From: Planctomycetota bacterium
GTDB taxonomy: Bacteria; Planctomycetota; Phycisphaerae; UBA1845; Fen-1342
Length of the DNA: 7,509 nucleotides
Direction of reading: 5' to 3'
NCBI GenBank assembly: GCA_030616465.1
Contig: JAUWXH010000086.1
Span: forward strand, 1-7,509
Under the pieces are notes generated by a model that was not told the origin of the DNA, ran no database searches, and saw nothing but the letters and a program-made list of their open reading frames with translations. Of the stretch, positions 4,989 to 7,509 are shown one piece after another. Position numbers and translations under genes: made by a program. The number at the start of each line of letters is the position of its first letter. Within the stretch, counting starts at the first letter, position 1.

Positions 4989-5449
4989 AACGCGGCGGAT
5001 TCGTCAATATGCGGATGAGGCGATTCTCTTTCCGGCCCCGGGTCGTAATGAATGCGGTCGACCGGGCGCGCCGGCGCAACCTCACGCGGCTGGGCGGGTG
5101 GATTCGCAAGACCGCCCGGCGGTCGATCCTGAAGCGGAAGAGCACGTCCGCGCCTGGCAAGCCGCCCAGCAGCCACGTGGGCCGCCTGAAGAACCTGATC
5201 TTCTATGCTTTCGATGAGGCCCAGTTCTCGGTCGTGATCGGTGCGATGCTCTGGGGTGGCGCGAAATTTCGCGGCTCACGACGCGCACCCGAGCTGCTCG
5301 AGCATGGCGGGGTGACCAGTCGATCCCGCCGCGGCCGCCGCCCGCGTCGCATGCGATATCGTCCGCGGCCGTTCATGGGCCCCGCCCTCGGGAAGGCCGT
5401 GTCCGAGGACAAACTCGCCCAGGTCTGGCGCAATTCCGTGCGGAGGTGA
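4985..5449 (+). CDS. HK97 gp10-like tail completion / minor tail protein
   Basis: 154 residues from ATG 4985, with GGGAG at 4974-4978 six bases upstream and a 4-base overlap with the previous stop. A basic N-terminal helix (VMNAVDRARRRNLTRLGGWI, residues 21-40) leads to RRSILKRKSTSAPGKPPSSH and VGRLKNLIFYAFD (46-77). Then come strands FSVVIGAML, PELLEHGG (102-109), a very Arg-rich loop and RYRPRPFMGPALGKA (124-138). The 'APG.PP...GRL...I', 'LE.GG' and 'RPFM.PAL' motifs are the hallmark order of HK97 gp10-like/minor tail protein Z families, which act at the head-tail joint or cap the tail. Such genes usually lie upstream of the tail tube gene, so its place between the chaperone and the tape measure is unusual. 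No membrane segment is seen. The family call is fairly firm; the exact role here is inferred. Confidence 0.7.
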   Translation: MKRGGFVNMRMRRFSFRPRVVMNAVDRARRRNLTRLGGWIRKTARRSILKRKSTSAPGKPPSSHVGRLKNLIFYAFDEAQFSVVIGAMLWGGAKFRGSRRAPELLEHGGVTSRSRRGRRPRRMRYRPRPFMGPALGKAVSEDKLAQVWRNSVRR

Positions 5450-5452
5450 TTG

Positions 5453-7509
5453 ATGATAGGACCGGGTGCCATCCGTGCCGGACGCGCGTTCGTCGAGATC
5501 TTCACCGAGGACAGCAAGCTCGTCCGCGGCCTTCGGCGTGCGCAGCGCCGGGTGAGGGCATTCGGCAGGCGCATCGGCGCGCTCGGGCGAAAGATGGCCA
5601 TGCTGGGCGCCGCGCTGGCGGCGCCGATGGCGTTGGCCACGCGGGTTTTCGCCGGGTTCGACAGCCAAATGCGCGCGGTCAAGGCCGTTCTCGGGGCCAC
5701 GGGAGCCGAGTTTGACAAGCTCACCGAGAAGGCCAAGCTGCTCGGGCGGACGACGTCCTACACGGCCGGCGAGGTGGCCGGGGCGATGCTCGTCCTGGCC
5801 CGGGCCGGCTTCGCCCCGTCGCAGATCGACCAGGCGGTCTCGTCGATCCTGTCGCTGGCCCGGGCCACCGGGACGGACCTGGCGATCGCCGCCGACATCG
5901 CCGCCGGCCAGCTCCGGGGGTTCGAGCTGGAAGCAAACGAGATGGCGCGCGTCAGCGACGTGTTGACGGCGACCGCGAACAACTCCGCCCAAACCCTGGA
6001 GGACCTCGGCGAAGCGCTGAAGTACGCGACGCCGGTGGCCAAGAGTTTCGGACTTACCCTGGAGGAGACGAACAAGATCGTCGGCTCGCTGGCAAACTTC
6101 ACGATCCGCGGGTCGAAGGCCGGGACCGCCCTACGGAACATCATGCTTCAGCTCGCCGACCGGGACGTGCGGGCGCGGCTGACGGAATTGGGCGTCGCGA
6201 CGACCGACGTCGCCGGCAACATGCTCGAGGTCTCGCAGGTCCTGCGGAACGTCGGCATGGCGATCGGCAAGATGCCGAAGGCGGACCAACTGTCGCTGTT
6301 GAAGGACCTGTTTACGAAAAGAGCCGTCGCCGCCGGGATCAAGTTGACGACGGCGAACTTTGAGCGGCTCAACGCCGCGATCGACAATGCCAACGGGACG
6401 GCGAAACGAGCCGCCGACGAAATGCTGGGCGGGATCGGCGGCGCCATGATCCTGCTCAAGTCGGCCGTCGAGGGCGTGGGGATCGCCATCGGCGAGGCCC
6501 TGGCGCCCGCCCTGTCGGACATGGCCCAGTGGTTGACCAGGGCGGCGGGGTTCGTGACCAAGTGGGCCTCGCAGAACAGCGTGCTGCTCGTGTCACTGCT
6601 GAAGATCACCGGCGCCCTCATTGCCGGCGGGGTCGCGCTGATGATCCTGGGCGGCCTGATCGGCTCGGTGGCGAGCATCCTGGGCGGGCTGCTCTCGGTC
6701 ATCACGCTGGTCGCCGGCGCGTTAAAGCTCCTGCTGGTCGGCCTGACCCTCCTGCTCTCTCCCATCGGCCTGGTGGTCGCCGCCGTGGCGACCCTGGGTG
6801 CAATGCTGCTTTGGGCGGCCGACGCGGGCGGCAAGTTGCTGGACTGGCTGGGCGGCAAGTTCGACCAACTCGCCAAGACCGCGACCAGTGTGTTTGAAGG
6901 CATCCGCGATGCGCTGATGACCGGCAATATCAAACTGGCGGCGCAGATCCTCTGGGCGGGCCTGAAGGTCGTGTGGCTGGAGGGGACCCAGGAGCTGCGC
7001 AAAATCTGGAGGGAGTTCTGGGGCTGGGTTGAAACGACCCAGGAGAAGGCCATCGACAAGGTCACAAAGTGGCTGATCAAGGCCGACCCGTTACTGACGA
7101 GGATCGACGCCGCAATCGAGGCCGACGTCAAGCAACTGTGGCTGTCCCTGAAGGGACTTGGCATGCAGGTAGCGGCCGGATTCACCGGGGAGGGCTTCGA
7201 GGGCAAGAAGCGCATCGAGGCGGATATCGAGAGACAAAAGGAGGACGTGGAGAGCAACCGGCTCCTGCGAGTCGCCAAGGCCCAGCGCTTCTTCGAGGAG
7301 CACGGCGAGGAGATGCTCGAGGGAGCGGGGCAGGTGCATCGGCGAGAGATGAAGCGGATGGCCGAGAAACGCGCCGCCGGCGAACGCGCCACCAAGGATG
7401 CCAGGAGGGCATACGCCGCGCTCATCGAGGCCGCCCGCGACGCCGCCGAGGTCAAGGCCGCAATTGACGAAATAGCCGGCGACGAGGGCGACGGCGCACC
7501 GACGGCGGG
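5453..7509 (+). CDS. Phage tail tape measure protein, TP901-type (3' truncated by window end)
   Basis: ATG 5453 follows GGAGG (5442-5446) by 6 bases and lies 3 bases after the previous stop; 685 codons run without a stop to the window end. Residues 1-85 begin with AFVEIFTEDSKLVRGLRRAQ and a basic helix. Residues about 85-235 carry the TP901 core: LGRTTSYTAGEVAGAMLVLA, RAGFAPSQIDQAV, LARATGTDLAIAADIAAGQL, RVSDVLTATANNSAQT, and IRGSKAGTALRNIMLQLAD. Residues 376-455 are strongly hydrophobic (several potential membrane spans, e.g. LLVGLTLLLSPIGLVVAAVA), as in many tape measures. Residues 585-670 are highly charged helix, likely coiled coil (IERQKEDVESNRLLRVAKAQ). The protein sets tail length and is ejected with DNA. 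With the usual rule of about 0.15 nm per residue, the visible part alone implies a tail of roughly 100 nm or more. No peptidase or lytic domain is seen yet; the C-terminus is missing. Confidence 0.93.
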   Translation, partial: MIGPGAIRAGRAFVEIFTEDSKLVRGLRRAQRRVRAFGRRIGALGRKMAMLGAALAAPMALATRVFAGFDSQMRAVKAVLGATGAEFDKLTEKAKLLGRTTSYTAGEVAGAMLVLARAGFAPSQIDQAVSSILSLARATGTDLAIAADIAAGQLRGFELEANEMARVSDVLTATANNSAQTLEDLGEALKYATPVAKSFGLTLEETNKIVGSLANFTIRGSKAGTALRNIMLQLADRDVRARLTELGVATTDVAGNMLEVSQVLRNVGMAIGKMPKADQLSLLKDLFTKRAVAAGIKLTTANFERLNAAIDNANGTAKRAADEMLGGIGGAMILLKSAVEGVGIAIGEALAPALSDMAQWLTRAAGFVTKWASQNSVLLVSLLKITGALIAGGVALMILGGLIGSVASILGGLLSVITLVAGALKLLLVGLTLLLSPIGLVVAAVATLGAMLLWAADAGGKLLDWLGGKFDQLAKTATSVFEGIRDALMTGNIKLAAQILWAGLKVVWLEGTQELRKIWREFWGWVETTQEKAIDKVTKWLIKADPLLTRIDAAIEADVKQLWLSLKGLGMQVAAGFTGEGFEGKKRIEADIERQKEDVESNRLLRVAKAQRFFEEHGEEMLEGAGQVHRREMKRMAEKRAAGERATKDARRAYAALIEAARDAAEVKAAIDEIAGDEGDGAPTA

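Noticed and set aside
6148..7455. 435-codon open frame on the minus strand
   Set aside because: It lies wholly opposite the tape measure gene, whose protein shows clear TP901 motifs. The minus-strand product is Ser/Ala/Arg-rich low complexity, typical of the antisense of a GC-rich gene.

Overview
This GC-rich window, with a strong G/C preference at third codon positions, is a stretch of the structural gene module of a tailed bacteriophage or prophage. Every gene I can support is on the + strand, and most are separated by 0-76 bases or overlap by 4 bases. The gene order and protein character (tail tube, small virion proteins, tail assembly chaperone, tape measure of the TP901 type) resemble siphovirus-like phages and prophages of high-GC bacteria. 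Several proteins recall ones I associate with planctomycete-type genomes, but that host assignment is an impression from family resemblance. No integrase, attachment site, tRNA, host gene, CRISPR array or insertion sequence is visible.

Layout. 3-251 is the end of a small virion-associated protein. 256-1332 is a 358-residue protein of unknown role with a possible beta-sandwich C-terminal half. 1384-1830 is a tail tube protein and 1884-2444 a second virion protein; each is preceded by a near-identical small hairpin that sits close behind the previous stop codon. 2521-4227 is less typical of a tail module: a basic, Pro/Ala/Lys-tailed protein, a holin-like membrane protein, a coiled-coil protein, and a membrane/lipoprotein-like segment. 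That last segment runs with no stop codon into a probable tail assembly chaperone (G-like, internal start at 4228). 4716-4988 is a second, T-like chaperone domain in the -1 frame, whose frame is already open from 4482. 4985-5449 is an HK97 gp10-like protein, and 5453 to the window end is the first 685 codons of the tape measure protein.

How they would work together. The tail tube subunits polymerise around the tape measure, which sets tail length. The G-like and T-like chaperones keep the tape measure soluble and recruit tube subunits. In lambda and many relatives the two are joined by a -1 ribosomal frameshift, and the arrangement here, including a U UUU UUC heptamer in the correct phase at 4533-4539, fits that scheme. 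The holin-like and lipoprotein-like pieces suggest that lysis-type or membrane functions are interleaved with tail genes.

The points most worth a second look are the repeated hairpin in front of the two tail/virion genes, the fused membrane-lipoprotein-chaperone reading frame, and the candidate frameshift.
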